A stretch of DNA of 64,000 bases from Sphingobacterium sp. JB170 (GCF_900163865.1 NZ_FUKU01000071.1:1-64000); one strand, 5' to 3'; positions 41,290-50,379 are shown, counted from the first letter of the stretch. Notes: generated by a model not told the origin, from the letters alone. Numbers and translations: made by a program.

Positions 41290-42501
41290 ATGAACGATAT
41301 CTCGAAAATTGCTCAAAATGCTATTTTTCAACCTAAAGAAGCACTAGCTAGTTTAGGGAAGAACAGTCGAACGCTAAAGATCGGCATACCGAAGGAAATT
41401 TCATTCCAAGAAAAAAGAATGCCCTTAACCCCCTTATCGGTCGCGTTATTAGTAGAGTATGGTCATCAGGTAATAATTGAATCTGGCGCAGGTAATGCTT
41501 CGAATTTTCTAGATCAGCATTATAGCGAACAAGGTGCCCAAATCAGTCACGACACAGCGGAGGTATTTCAATGTGATATTCTCGTGAAAATTTCAAGTCC
41601 TACATTAGCGGAAATCGATATGATGTGCAACAGGCAGGTTCTGCTATCTTCGCACCAGCCATCACTCATGAGCCTGCAGGTGTTGCAGGCATTGATGCGT
41701 AAACACATCACCGCGCTCTCCTATGAATACCTTAAAGATGAGGGTGGGCATTTGACGGTCGTGCGAGCGATGAGTGAAATCGTCGGGGCAACTTCGGTGC
41801 TAATCGCTGCGGAATATCTGAGTAATATTTTTGACGGTAAAGGCTTAATGCTGGGCGGGGTGACTGGTGTACCCCCTACCGAAATGGTCATTATCGGCGC
41901 TGGCACCGTTGGCGAATATGCTGCGCGTACCGCTATAGCGCTAGGGGCACAGGTAAAAGTGTTCGATAGTTCAGTCTATCGCCTCCGCAGGTTGCAAAGC
42001 AACGTTGGTAGCCGCGTGTTTACTTCGGTTATACAACCAATTGTGTTAAATAAAGCTGTACGTTCGTGTGACGTTGTTATCGGTGCGGTCCGCGCGGTAC
42101 ATGGACGCTCTCCTTGTATTATTTCTGAAGACACTGTATCCAAGATGAAAGCTAATTCGGTACTTATTGACGTGAGCATCGACCAAGGTGGATGTTTTGA
42201 GACCTCCGAAGTAACCACGCACGATAAACCGACATTCCGCAAATATGACGTAATCCATTATGGTGTCCCCAATATTGCTTCACGCGTAGCGCGTACAGCG
42301 ACCTATGCGCTGACCAATATTCTCACTCCGCTACTCGTTCAAATTGGCGAGAGTGGGGGTATGAACAATATGATTTGGGGTGATAAATGTATCCGTAGTG
42401 CGATATACCTCTATCAAGGCATGCTCACGAATAAAGATATCGCGGATAAATTTAACTTACCTTCTAAGGATCTAGATTTAATTATAGTAGCTAATCAATA
42501 A
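41290..42501 (+). CDS. ald: Alanine dehydrogenase
   Basis: This 403-residue protein of the alanine dehydrogenase/PNT family interconverts L-alanine and pyruvate with NAD. It shows the N-terminal signature IGIPKEISFQEKRMPLTPLS, the region ALSYEYLKDEGG, the NAD site VIIGAGTVGEYAARTAIALG (about 198-217) and the active-site stretch VLIDVSIDQGGCFETSE. A 30-residue extension precedes the conserved core, as is usual in Bacteroidota. An esterase gene follows after 4 bp on the same strand. Confidence 0.93.
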   Translation: MNDISKIAQNAIFQPKEALASLGKNSRTLKIGIPKEISFQEKRMPLTPLSVALLVEYGHQVIIESGAGNASNFLDQHYSEQGAQISHDTAEVFQCDILVKISSPTLAEIDMMCNRQVLLSSHQPSLMSLQVLQALMRKHITALSYEYLKDEGGHLTVVRAMSEIVGATSVLIAAEYLSNIFDGKGLMLGGVTGVPPTEMVIIGAGTVGEYAARTAIALGAQVKVFDSSVYRLRRLQSNVGSRVFTSVIQPIVLNKAVRSCDVVIGAVRAVHGRSPCIISEDTVSKMKANSVLIDVSIDQGGCFETSEVTTHDKPTFRKYDVIHYGVPNIASRVARTATYALTNILTPLLVQIGESGGMNNMIWGDKCIRSAIYLYQGMLTNKDIADKFNLPSKDLDLIIVANQ

Positions 42502-42505
42502 TAAT

Positions 42506-43342
42506 ATGAAATTTTTATATACTTTTTTGTTTGTGGTACTTATCAATTATTACACCCTAGCGCAGGAAAAGGTAGCGCTATATTCGACTGTTCCAAATAC
42601 TAATGTGGAGTCTCTGCCACCGGAAGATGTGCCGGTGTTATACCTCTACGAAAAGCCGGGGAACGATAAAGCTGTCCTGGTTATTCCTGGCGGCGGTTAC
42701 GCACACGTGGCTATTGACCACGAAGGACATGCGGTAGCCAAAGAGTTTAATAAACATGGATATAACGCTTATGTGTTATACTACCGTTTGCCAAAAGATG
42801 GGACGATGGTTGATCGCAAAATAGGCCCTCTACAAGACGCCGAGCGTGCTATGCAGCTGATTCGTGAAAAACACCCCTACAAAGAAGTTGGCGTTATTGG
42901 CTTTTCTGCCGGCGGACATTTAGCAGCAACGCTTTCCAATCACTATGACGATGTGGAAATAAAAAATGAGTCTAAAACATCTTTACGCCCTGATTTTTCC
43001 GCGTTAATTTATCCGGTCATATCGATGGACGATGCGATAACACATCAAGGGTCAAAAACCAATTTGTTAGGTCAGCAACCCACGCAAGATGTTGAACTTT
43101 ATTATAGCTTGGAAAAACAAGTTAATAAACAAACGCCCGTTACATTCTTAGTACATGCCGAAGATGATAAAGCCGTGCCTATTGAGAATTCCTTGCGCTA
43201 TAAAGCGGCACTAGAAGAAAACGGTATCTCCAATCAGTTCGAAATTTATGAAACAGGAGGTCATGGATTTGGTCTGATTAATAAGACAGATCCTAAGTCG
43301 TGGTCGGACAGTTTGTTTAAATGGCTCGATAAGCAAAAGTAA
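42506..43342 (+). CDS. Secreted alpha/beta hydrolase (BD-FAE/acetyl esterase-like)
   Basis: This 278-residue protein has a signal peptide (ends YYTLAQ). The alpha/beta hydrolase triad is visible: the oxyanion loop VIPGGGYAHVA (about 60-70), nucleophile Ser in VIGFSAGGHLAATLS, Asp in VHAEDDKAVP and His in GGHGFGL. The family includes carbohydrate acetyl and feruloyl esterases. The natural ester is unknown, and the GH20 gene is too far away for a firm link. It is 4 bp behind ald and convergent with an ABC ATPase gene. Confidence 0.88.
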   Translation: MKFLYTFLFVVLINYYTLAQEKVALYSTVPNTNVESLPPEDVPVLYLYEKPGNDKAVLVIPGGGYAHVAIDHEGHAVAKEFNKHGYNAYVLYYRLPKDGTMVDRKIGPLQDAERAMQLIREKHPYKEVGVIGFSAGGHLAATLSNHYDDVEIKNESKTSLRPDFSALIYPVISMDDAITHQGSKTNLLGQQPTQDVELYYSLEKQVNKQTPVTFLVHAEDDKAVPIENSLRYKAALEENGISNQFEIYETGGHGFGLINKTDPKSWSDSLFKWLDKQK

Positions 43343-43363
43343 GACTTCGATTCTTCACGGAAA

Positions 43364-44416
43364 CTAGGAATCCTGAAAATTCACGTGTCGGATGATATGT
43401 ACGGTTGCGCGTTGACCAATATGAACATTCGTGACTGGATATAACAGGGTGTGCAGTGTCAATTGCGGTTTACTTAACACGATTTCTTTGTAAAAACCAC
43501 GGAATCGAATATCTGTAATCAAAAAATCGCCCGTCTGGCTTAGCGTAAAGGAGATGTCTTCCTGGTGTATCCCAATGTGTTGGACAGACCGAATTCCCAA
43601 TAGTGAGGCTTGGCTACTGGAGAGGATATTGCTTTTTGCAAGGAGTTGCGCCGTGTAACTATTGTTCGGCTTGTAATATAGCTTCTCTGGGTTTCCTTGT
43701 TCGATAATTTTCGCGTTTTTCATCACAATTAGCTCATCGGACATGGCGAGGACCTCGGTCGGATCGTGGGAAACAAGTAGAATTGTTAGTCCGGTTTCTT
43801 GTACGATTTGTTTAATGTCTTGTTGCAAAGCATCGCGAAATGCTGCGTCCACCTGGTTAAATGGTTCGTCCATGAGCAGTGTTTCGGGCTCGTTAATCAG
43901 CGCTCGAGCAATTGCTACACGTTGCTTCTCTCCTCCACTTAAGTCGGCTACGCGCTGCTGGGCAAGATGTGCAATTTTTAACTTTTGCAAAATTTCTATC
44001 GTCTTGGACTCCTTACGAGCGATATTTGTGTTCGGTAGCTGCGAGGCAACGTTATCCCACACCTTCGCATATAAGTTTAGGTCGTCGAACCCTTGCGAAA
44101 CAAGTTTCATGGCCTCATGACCAGGGATGAGTTTGTCTTTACGGGTTGGCACACGCCACCCTTGGTAACGGACCTCCCCCGCGGAGGGTTCCAGTAAACC
44201 GTATATAAGTTTAAGTAGTGTGCTTTTGCCACTCCCGGACTCCCCGATAATCGCTGTTATTTTCCCTTTTTGAATGCTAAAATTCACGCTGTTCACCGCG
44301 ATTACATCTTGTTTAGATTCAAAAACCAGTGAAAGGTTTTTGCCGAATATATGCGGCGCATCTATTTTTTGGGTATCAGCGGGGTTGTGTTGACAAGAAG
44401 AAGAGTTTTGTGCCAT
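43364..44416 (-). CDS. Stand-alone ABC transporter ATP-binding protein with TOBE-like tail
   Basis: This 350-residue protein has a complete ATPase domain (about 25-245): Walker A GESGSGKSTL, signature LSGGEKQRVAIARALI, Walker B TLLMDEPF and the switch His in LLVSHDP. The C-terminal beta-rich part (about 275-345) resembles the TOBE region of import ATPases such as PotA/FbpC. No permease or binding-protein gene is near, so its partner is encoded elsewhere or it has another role. A TACTTTTG -7 motif is upstream. Confidence 0.86.
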   Translation of the reverse strand: MAQNSSSCQHNPADTQKIDAPHIFGKNLSLVFESKQDVIAVNSVNFSIQKGKITAIIGESGSGKSTLLKLIYGLLEPSAGEVRYQGWRVPTRKDKLIPGHEAMKLVSQGFDDLNLYAKVWDNVASQLPNTNIARKESKTIEILQKLKIAHLAQQRVADLSGGEKQRVAIARALINEPETLLMDEPFNQVDAAFRDALQQDIKQIVQETGLTILLVSHDPTEVLAMSDELIVMKNAKIIEQGNPEKLYYKPNNSYTAQLLAKSNILSSSQASLLGIRSVQHIGIHQEDISFTLSQTGDFLITDIRFRGFYKEIVLSKPQLTLHTLLYPVTNVHIGQRATVHIIRHVNFQDS

Positions 44417-44426
44417 ATGTTAAAAG

Positions 44427-44434
44427 CAAAAGTA
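44427..44434 (-). promoter_or_regulatory. -7 promoter motif (TACTTTTG) of the ABC ATPase gene
   Basis: The octamer matches TAnnTTTG on the minus strand and ends 10 bp before the ATG. Confidence 0.45.
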
Positions 44435-44517
44435 AGCAATTATTTTTCGGCTAAAAACACGGCTTCAAAAATGCACGTGGATATATCGTAATATGCATGT
44501 GGATTGCTTTTTTTTAA

Positions 44518-44558
44518 ATAAAAACGAGCGTTTCTGGTAAAACAAACGCCCGTTTTAT
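44518..44558 (-). terminator. Terminator of the ECF sigma/OM barrel operon
   Basis: A 13-bp stem (44521-44533 with 44544-44556, one mismatch) is followed on the minus strand by a T-rich tail. It lies 21 bp past the stop of the barrel gene. Confidence 0.8.
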
Positions 44559-44577
44559 TTTCGATGGTATTTTTTCA

Positions 44578-45384
44578 TTAAAGCCAGAGCGTTGCCCCGA
44601 ACGTGAAGTTGCTTACCCCCTGTTGGTTGGGGCTGTTCTCAAACACGTCATTGAGGTAATATTTGGTGAAAAGGCCAAGGTCGCCAAAACCTATGCGTGC
44701 GAATAGACCGTACTGAAAGCTTGCTAGGTTATAGTTATCTTTAAATTTCTGCTTACCTTCTTGTTTGCTTTTTAAGCGTTGGGTACCCTTAAGGAGTATG
44801 CCCGACATGGCGCCGACGGCGATTTTAGCGCGGTGGCCATGTTTATTTCTGTTTCCTCGGAATTCAAAGGTAAGGGGGACGCGTAGATAGGTCGAGGTAA
44901 AGATATTTTTTTTATATTCTATCTCGGAAGTGACATACTCAAGAGGGGTCGCCTCGGTATTGAAAATGACATTTTGTTTTAATCGCAGGTAGTTCCACTC
45001 AAATCCAGTGGAAATATATGTTTTGAATTTGTCATTAAAACGTACGCCAAATTGAGCGATATCAAATCCGAAGTTGGAAGCTTTTTTGTAGTCTAAAAAT
45101 TCGTTTCCTTCAGATAAGGTAAAGCTGCCATCATCAATAAGACGGGAGAAACCCCAATCAATCCGCGCCAAGGTGAGTCCTCCAAAAAACCGCGGATATT
45201 TAATTTCATCTCCGTAGTAATCGTAGTCTTTTTTACCGACGGTTGGGATAATATCGCTATGGATGTGTTCGTCTTTTATTGTGTCCTGGGTCGTTACTGT
45301 GTCCTTTTGAGCTACCAGTGGCGTTCCGATACTGAGTAGTAGTATACTACATAACCAAGTTTTAATGTTGCGTTTATTTTTCAT
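44578..45384 (-). CDS. PorT-like outer-membrane beta-barrel protein
   Basis: This 268-residue protein has a signal peptide (ends PLVAQ). Alternating beta-strands follow through to a C-terminal aromatic strand (VSNFTFGATLWL), as in the PorT/OMP_b-brl family of small Bacteroidota barrels. An acidic segment (about 25-60) precedes the first strand. It is the third gene of an operon with an ECF sigma factor and a membrane protein, 5 bp after the latter. A role as envelope sensor or target of the sigma factor is an inference from position. Confidence 0.78.
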   Translation of the reverse strand: MKNKRNIKTWLCSILLLSIGTPLVAQKDTVTTQDTIKDEHIHSDIIPTVGKKDYDYYGDEIKYPRFFGGLTLARIDWGFSRLIDDGSFTLSEGNEFLDYKKASNFGFDIAQFGVRFNDKFKTYISTGFEWNYLRLKQNVIFNTEATPLEYVTSEIEYKKNIFTSTYLRVPLTFEFRGNRNKHGHRAKIAVGAMSGILLKGTQRLKSKQEGKQKFKDNYNLASFQYGLFARIGFGDLGLFTKYYLNDVFENSPNQQGVSNFTFGATLWL

Positions 45385-45389
45385 GCGGT

Positions 45390-46157
45390 TTATCTTCTTT
45401 TTTTGAATCTAGATTTTACATACGATGTGGAAACGTCAAGCTGAAAAGAGCCTTCTTCATCATGACTAAATCGGATAATTTTATTGTCGTCCAGGTTGAT
45501 GACGTCGCTGATTTTATTCAGGATAGCCGGGATGATTTTGTGACCCTCTCCTTTGGATTCTGCTAAGAGTATATCTTCCTGTTCCGGACTTTCAATCAAT
45601 GGTTGGATAGGGGTGATCTCGACTACCCCGTAAGTATTAATCTTCTTTGGGGCATCTGTTGGTTGATTGTCGAAAGCTAATTCGGCAAATGCCAACTCGG
45701 CGGCTGCAGGAATGGTAACCTGTTTTTGTTGAATTACAGGCGTCATTGTACGGCTCGTTTTATTTTCACGTGCCGCCGTCTCCAAGGGCAAGGGTTCTAT
45801 GGCCGGTCGCTGATTTTCGGCCGATCGTTTTTGCGTGATTGGCACAGAACCGGGAGTTTCATATTCGCTTGGATGGGTGTGGGGTATTGCTGATTTTTGC
45901 GCCCTTGGCGCTTTGCGTGAGGAATGAACGATCCTCTCGTAAGGGCGCGATGATTGGTTTGCGTAAAACATATAGCCGATGCCGATGAGCAAGACGGCGG
46001 CGGCCGCGGCGGTCAGCTTAACCCAGGAGCGTTTAATTAGAGCGGGTACCTTAGGTACGAGTGCAACTTCGATGGCCGCCCATGTTTTTGGACTTGGCGC
46101 CGCTTCTTGTTCAGCTGCCGCATCCCGGAAAAATTTGTCAAATTGTTCGTCTTTCAT
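45390..46157 (-). CDS. Single-pass membrane protein, likely anti-sigma factor
   Basis: This 255-residue protein has a short cytoplasmic N-terminus (about 1-50, MKDEQFDKFFRDAAAEQE), one membrane helix (about 52-70, LTAAAAAVLLIGIGYMFYA) and a long, poorly conserved extracytoplasmic part rich in Pro, Glu and Thr. This is the topology of anti-sigma factors paired with ECF sigmas. The ATG at 46157 overlaps the sigma-factor stop (ATGA), indicating translational coupling, and an upstream start is therefore unlikely. The function is inferred from context and topology. Confidence 0.7.
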   Translation of the reverse strand: MKDEQFDKFFRDAAAEQEAAPSPKTWAAIEVALVPKVPALIKRSWVKLTAAAAAVLLIGIGYMFYANQSSRPYERIVHSSRKAPRAQKSAIPHTHPSEYETPGSVPITQKRSAENQRPAIEPLPLETAARENKTSRTMTPVIQQKQVTIPAAAELAFAELAFDNQPTDAPKKINTYGVVEITPIQPLIESPEQEDILLAESKGEGHKIIPAILNKISDVINLDDNKIIRFSHDEEGSFQLDVSTSYVKSRFKKRR

Positions 46158-46696
46158 TGTGTTCGTTCTAATTGTACCAGTCGTTCTTTCAGCCATTTCC
46201 GTGCACGCGATAATTGTGATTTGGAGTTGGTCTGGGTGATGGTTAACATTTCTGCTATCTCCCGGTGTGAATACCCCTCAATTGCATACAAGTTAAATAC
46301 CGTGCGATAGCTGAGGGGGAGCATTTTTATAAGTGCAAGTAGATCTTGGTAATCTAGATTATCGGGCGTCTGCAGGGATTCAGCTATTTCTGTATGCTGC
46401 TGCTCGAGAGGCTCAGTGAACTTCACTGCATTACGTCTGTAAGCCTCGATTGCCGTATTCACCATAATCCGCCGTATCCATCCTTCTAATGATCCCTGTT
46501 CATTAAAAAGGTGTGACTTGTTAAAAACTTTTATAAACCCGAGCTGTAAAATATCTTGCGCTTGATCCTCGTCTTTACTATAACGAAGGCATAATGCAAA
46601 CATTTTGTTGGAAAAGATTTGGTAGAGTCTGAATTGGGCTTTCCGATCACCCGCGATGCATCCCTTCCAAATGGTCGTTAAATTATTCTTTTCCAA
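46154..46696 (-). CDS. ECF-type RNA polymerase sigma factor
   Basis: This 180-residue sigma-70 family protein has region 2 (about 20-90, FALCLRYSKDEDQAQDILQL, GFIKVF, LEGWIRRIMVNTAIEAYRRN). Region 4 (about 120-175) reads LPLSYRTVFNLYAIEGYSHR and EIAEMLTITQTNSKSQLSRA. It directs RNA polymerase to a specific promoter set, probably in response to an envelope signal relayed by the downstream membrane protein. A GGTTGCAACC palindrome (46742-46751) lies upstream. The operon is next to tsaE-porX on the same strand. Confidence 0.92.
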   Translation of the reverse strand: MEKNNLTTIWKGCIAGDRKAQFRLYQIFSNKMFALCLRYSKDEDQAQDILQLGFIKVFNKSHLFNEQGSLEGWIRRIMVNTAIEAYRRNAVKFTEPLEQQHTEIAESLQTPDNLDYQDLLALIKMLPLSYRTVFNLYAIEGYSHREIAEMLTITQTNSKSQLSRARKWLKERLVQLERTQ

Positions 46697-46759
46697 GGTT
46701 AGTTCGTATTTATATTAGAAAGACGATCGAAATCCTCTGAAGGTTGCAACCAAAGTGAT

Positions 46760-47170
46760 TTATTTTGCAATTATTTTTCTGCTGGTCGCAGAGAGGACCT
46801 CAATGGTTATATTGACGACTTTATCTGGAAGCAAGTTTGGAATTTTTTCAGGCCACTCTACAAAGCAATAGGCCCCAGAATAGAAATATTCTTCGTAACC
46901 TAAGTCTAATGCTTCGGTTTCGTGTTTCAAGCGGTAGAAGTCAAAATGATACACCGGGGCATGCGGTGAGAGATATTCATTGACAATGGAAAAAGTAGGA
47001 CTGGATGTGTCATCGCTTACCTCCAGAGCGCGGCAAAATGCATTCACAAGCGTCGTTTTACCCGCGCCCATCTCTCCATAAAGCAGAAAGATACGTTCAT
47101 GGGGGAAGGTATTTAAAATTTCAGCCGCCAGTAGTTCTAGTTCGTGAAGGCTATTAACAATGGTTTCCAT
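46760..47170 (-). CDS. tsaE: tRNA threonylcarbamoyladenosine synthesis ATPase TsaE
   Basis: TsaE is the ATPase of the complex that makes t6A at position 37 of ANN-reading tRNAs. The 136-residue protein shows Walker A LYGEMGAGKTTLVNAF (about 32-47), SSPTFSIVNEY, FDFYRLKHETEA and CFVEWPEKIPNLLP, the complete family pattern. ATG 47170 is preferred over an in-frame TTG 6 bp upstream. It follows porX by 12 bp, and a TACCTTTG -7 motif sits in that gap. Confidence 0.95.
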   Translation of the reverse strand: METIVNSLHELELLAAEILNTFPHERIFLLYGEMGAGKTTLVNAFCRALEVSDDTSSPTFSIVNEYLSPHAPVYHFDFYRLKHETEALDLGYEEYFYSGAYCFVEWPEKIPNLLPDKVVNITIEVLSATSRKIIAK

Positions 47171-47173
47171 ACA

Positions 47174-47181
47174 CAAAGGTA
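47174..47181 (-). promoter_or_regulatory. Possible -7 promoter motif (TACCTTTG) of tsaE
   Basis: A TAnnTTTG match on the minus strand sits between the porX stop and the tsaE ATG, leaving 3 bp. Because the genes are so close, it could be coincidence or an internal leaderless promoter. Confidence 0.3.
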
Positions 47182-47182
47182 G

Positions 47183-48739
47183 CTACTTTGGGCTGTAAAC
47201 GGCAAATGGAATGATCATTTCCTCTAACGATACCCCGCCATGTTGGAAGGTTCCGTTGTAATAGTTCATAAAGTGATTGTAATTATTAGGGTAAACGAAA
47301 TAGTAGTCGTCTTTAGAGAATACAAATGAAGAGCTAACACCTAATTTGGGCAGCTGCGCGTCGTGTGGGTTTTTTATTAGAAACACCTCCTTCGCGTTGT
47401 AATTTAAGTTTTTGCCTTGTTTGTAGCGCAGATTGGTATTTGTATTTCGGTCTCCAATAATTTTACTTGGTTTTTTTACCCGAATGGTGCCATGGTCAGT
47501 AGTAATGATGACACGGACATTTCGCTGCGCCAACCATTTCAGCGTGTCTAAAAGTGGTGAGTGTTCAAACCAAGATAGTGTGAGCGAGCGGTAGGCACTC
47601 TCGTCGTTGGCTAATTCTCGAATCATGGCCATATCGGTCCGCGCATGGGAAAGCATATCTACGAAATTGTATACCAATACATTTAGCTCATTACGCATGA
47701 GGTTGTTGAGTGAGTCAAGAACGTCCTTTCCTTGTTCTAAGGTTAAGATTTTGTGGTACGAATGTTTTATGTCTCTGCGGTAAACGCGATTTATTTGATC
47801 GGTTAGAAATTCGCTCTCATGCATATTCTTGCCCCCTTCATCGTCATCATTCTGCCAAAGTACTGGGAAACGGCGCTCCATTTCGAGTGGGGTTAATCCG
47901 CTGAATATCGCGTTTCTTGCATACTGGGTTGCAGTCGGTAGGATGCTGTAGTAGGCATCTTCCTCGTCGAGTCGGTAATAGTCGGTGATGACTTCATTGA
48001 GCATTTTCCACTGATCGTACCGTAGGTTATCGATAAGGAAAAAGAAGGTGGGTTTGTCTGGTTCTAGAAGTGGAAATACCTTTTTCTTAAATAATTGGTG
48101 CGACTGAATAGGCCCGTCCTGTTTATTCTGAATCCAGTTGATGTAGTTTTTTTCGATAAACTTACTGAATAAGGTGTTGGCGTCTGCTTTTTGCATGGTA
48201 AGGATTTCATGCATCCCTGCATCTTCAAGTTTTTGCAAAGAGAGTTCCCAATAGATAAGCTTTTTGTAGGCTTCAACCCATTGCTTGTCATCCAAGTCAT
48301 CATTAATCGTCATCCCAAGATTCCGAAATTCTTGCTGGTAGGCCATGGATGTCTTTTCGCTAATAAGACGCTTATTTTCTGTAAACTTCTTTATGGTCAG
48401 TAATATCTGTTTGGGGTTTACTGGTTTGATAAGGTAATCGTCAATTTTTGAGCCGATTGCGTCCTCCATGAGGTGCTCTTCTTCATTTTTAGTCACTAAG
48501 ACGTTCGGAATCGTTGGGTTTATTGTTTTTAAAATGGCCAAGGTCTCCAGCCCCGTCTTTCCGGGCATGTTTTCGTCGAGAAAAACTAAATCGAAGGGTT
48601 CATTTTGAAAAGCTTCCACAGCATCGTTGCCATTATTGACGGTCTTTACGCGATAGCCGCGCTCTTCCAAGAGTAATATATGGGGACGTAAAAACTCAAT
48701 TTCATCGTCGGCCCAAAGAATATGTATTTTGTTTACCAT
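47183..48739 (-). CDS. porX: PorX-type response regulator with PglZ (alkaline phosphatase-like) domain
   Basis: This 518-residue protein has an N-terminal receiver domain (about 5-120) with the acidic pair D11-D12, phospho-acceptor Asp55 in LVFLDENMPGK and the conserved Lys105 in YLIKPVNP. A helical linker follows, then a C-terminal alkaline-phosphatase/PglZ domain (about 205-515). The PglZ domain has metal-site motifs FFLIDNLRYDQW, YNFVDMLSHART and VIITTDHGTIRV. In Porphyromonas gingivalis PorX (with histidine kinase PorY) controls type IX secretion genes, and its effector domain hydrolyses oligonucleotides. Orthology is by domain order and length. The kinase gene is not in the window. Confidence 0.92.
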   Translation of the reverse strand: MVNKIHILWADDEIEFLRPHILLLEERGYRVKTVNNGNDAVEAFQNEPFDLVFLDENMPGKTGLETLAILKTINPTIPNVLVTKNEEEHLMEDAIGSKIDDYLIKPVNPKQILLTIKKFTENKRLISEKTSMAYQQEFRNLGMTINDDLDDKQWVEAYKKLIYWELSLQKLEDAGMHEILTMQKADANTLFSKFIEKNYINWIQNKQDGPIQSHQLFKKKVFPLLEPDKPTFFFLIDNLRYDQWKMLNEVITDYYRLDEEDAYYSILPTATQYARNAIFSGLTPLEMERRFPVLWQNDDDEGGKNMHESEFLTDQINRVYRRDIKHSYHKILTLEQGKDVLDSLNNLMRNELNVLVYNFVDMLSHARTDMAMIRELANDESAYRSLTLSWFEHSPLLDTLKWLAQRNVRVIITTDHGTIRVKKPSKIIGDRNTNTNLRYKQGKNLNYNAKEVFLIKNPHDAQLPKLGVSSSFVFSKDDYYFVYPNNYNHFMNYYNGTFQHGGVSLEEMIIPFAVYSPK

Positions 48740-49096
48740 GTGTTGTTTGTTTTTATGATGGAGGTCTATTTTATCCCAGCTTATTTGAATAACGGCTGCA
48801 GTAAAAAATTGAACTCTGTACTAGAATAGTCAAAAAGGAAGATTTTTACTTTATTTTTAACACTAATTAACTTCATTCTCTGTATCTTTGCCCTTAATTT
48901 AGACGTCTAGTGTTTAGCTAATAAATCGTGATTATCAAGCGAATATCCCTGTAAATCAGGTTTCTTCAAATAGATATGAACTAATGTGAGACACTTTCAT
49001 TTGTAAGAGATAGAAGACAAACGGCAGGTTTGTGTCTAATAACTTTCTGGCGTTTGTTTCAAAAATAACGATAAAATATCATAAAGGTTGGCAAAA
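48740..49096. other. Divergent intergenic region porX / HD hydrolase
   Basis: This 357-bp region has no coding frame I can support. It contains a TATCTTTG -7 motif at 48883-48890 on the plus strand, which would give a leader of about 200 nt for the HD gene. It also has an imperfect stem at about 49015-49040. No known riboswitch pattern was recognised. Confidence 0.5.
48883..48890 (+). promoter_or_regulatory. -7 promoter motif (TATCTTTG) upstream of the HD/lpx cluster
   Basis: An exact TAnnTTTG match lies about 200 bp before the HD gene and could start the HD-lpx transcript. Confidence 0.4.
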
Positions 49097-50341
49097 TTGA
49101 ATAAGAAGAAGATAATTAATGACCCAGTGTACGGTTTTGTTTCCATTCCGTCCGACTTCATTTTCGATCTTGTTCAACATCCTTTTTTGCAACGCCTACG
49201 TTATATCAAGCAGGTGAGCATGACCCACCTGGTTTATCCAGGGGCACTTCATACGCGTTTTCAGCATGTCATCGGATCAGTTCATTTGATGGGCTTAGCG
49301 ATCGACACTTTGCGGAGCAAAGAGGTGGAGATAAGTTTTCAAGAAGAGGAAGCGTTACTAGCCGCGATATTGCTACACGATATCGGTCACGGCCCGTTTT
49401 CACATTCCTTGGAGCATACGCTGGTGGAAGGGGTATCGCATGAAGTGATATCGTCGCTGCTAATGGATAAGCTTAATAAGGAGTTCTCAGGGAAATTAGA
49501 CCTTGCGCTAACGATTTTTAAAGATCAGTATCAAAGGAAATTTTTTCATCAATTGGTATCCAGTCAGCTGGACATCGATCGGATGGATTACCTTAATCGG
49601 GATAGCTTCTTTACCGGAGTTTCCGAAGGGGTCATTTCTTTCGATCGTATTATTACGATGCTTAACGTGCAGGATGGCGAGCTTGTGATCGATGCCAAAG
49701 GCATCTATTCGGTGGAGAAATTTTTGATTGCGCGAAGACTCATGTATTGGCAAGTATATCTGCATAAGACGGTCCTGGGGGCCGAGCAGTTGTTAATCAA
49801 GATCCTTTACCGCGCAAAGGAACTAAGTGCGCAAGGTGCGTCTTTATTTGCCACGCAGGCGTTACAACATTTCTTGTCTCATAAGATTGACATCGAGACT
49901 TTTTTGCAAGATTCGGTGCATTTGGAATGGTTTACCAAGCTTGACGATACAGATATTATGTCTGCATTGAAAGAATGGATGTCTCAAGAAGATAAGATTT
50001 TAAGTGCTCTGTGTCGCAAGGTGATGAATCGTGATTTACCACGAACCGTATTGCGCAAGACACCTTTTACGGATCAAGAGGTGCAATTGGTCAAACAGCA
50101 TGTCAAGGATTATTTTGAGCTCGACGATGATCAGGTAGACTATTTTGTTTACACCCAAGTGATTGCCAATAGCGCGTACGACATAGAACACGATAGCATC
50201 AAAATTTTAAATAAGCTGGGTAACGTCCAGGATATTACGGAAGCCTCAGATCTTTCGAATTTAGAAGCACTAGCAAAACCTGTACAGAAGTATGTGATTT
50301 CCTATCCCAAGGAAGTTGGGTTCTTATTGTATGAAGGTTAA
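49097..50341 (+). CDS. HD-domain phosphohydrolase (dGTPase/SAMHD1-like)
   Basis: This protein of about 414 residues has the HD metal site: HTRFQHVIGSVHLM (about 45-58) and LLHDIGHGPFSHSLEHTL (about 90-107), with the later Asp in SSQLDIDRMDYLNRDSF. The family includes deoxynucleotide triphosphate triphosphohydrolases, but the true substrate of this Bacteroidota branch is unknown. No ATG is available before the conserved start MNKKKIINDPVYGFVSIP, so it must start at TTG 49097 (or TTG 49088). The lipid A genes follow on the same strand after 42 bp. Confidence 0.88.
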   Translation: MNKKKIINDPVYGFVSIPSDFIFDLVQHPFLQRLRYIKQVSMTHLVYPGALHTRFQHVIGSVHLMGLAIDTLRSKEVEISFQEEEALLAAILLHDIGHGPFSHSLEHTLVEGVSHEVISSLLMDKLNKEFSGKLDLALTIFKDQYQRKFFHQLVSSQLDIDRMDYLNRDSFFTGVSEGVISFDRIITMLNVQDGELVIDAKGIYSVEKFLIARRLMYWQVYLHKTVLGAEQLLIKILYRAKELSAQGASLFATQALQHFLSHKIDIETFLQDSVHLEWFTKLDDTDIMSALKEWMSQEDKILSALCRKVMNRDLPRTVLRKTPFTDQEVQLVKQHVKDYFELDDDQVDYFVYTQVIANSAYDIEHDSIKILNKLGNVQDITEASDLSNLEALAKPVQKYVISYPKEVGFLLYEG

Positions 50342-50371
50342 CAATTGATAAGATTTAATTAATAAAAAGTA

Positions 50372-50379
50372 TACATTTG
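50372..50379 (+). promoter_or_regulatory. -7 promoter motif (TACATTTG) of lpxD
   Basis: An exact TAnnTTTG match ends 4 bp before the lpxD ATG, giving a predicted leaderless or near-leaderless transcript for the lipid A cluster. Confidence 0.5.

Noticed and set aside
48740..49096. A riboswitch or leader peptide before the HD/lpx cluster
   Set aside because: Only an imperfect stem and a distant -7 motif are visible, with no known aptamer pattern or small coding frame.
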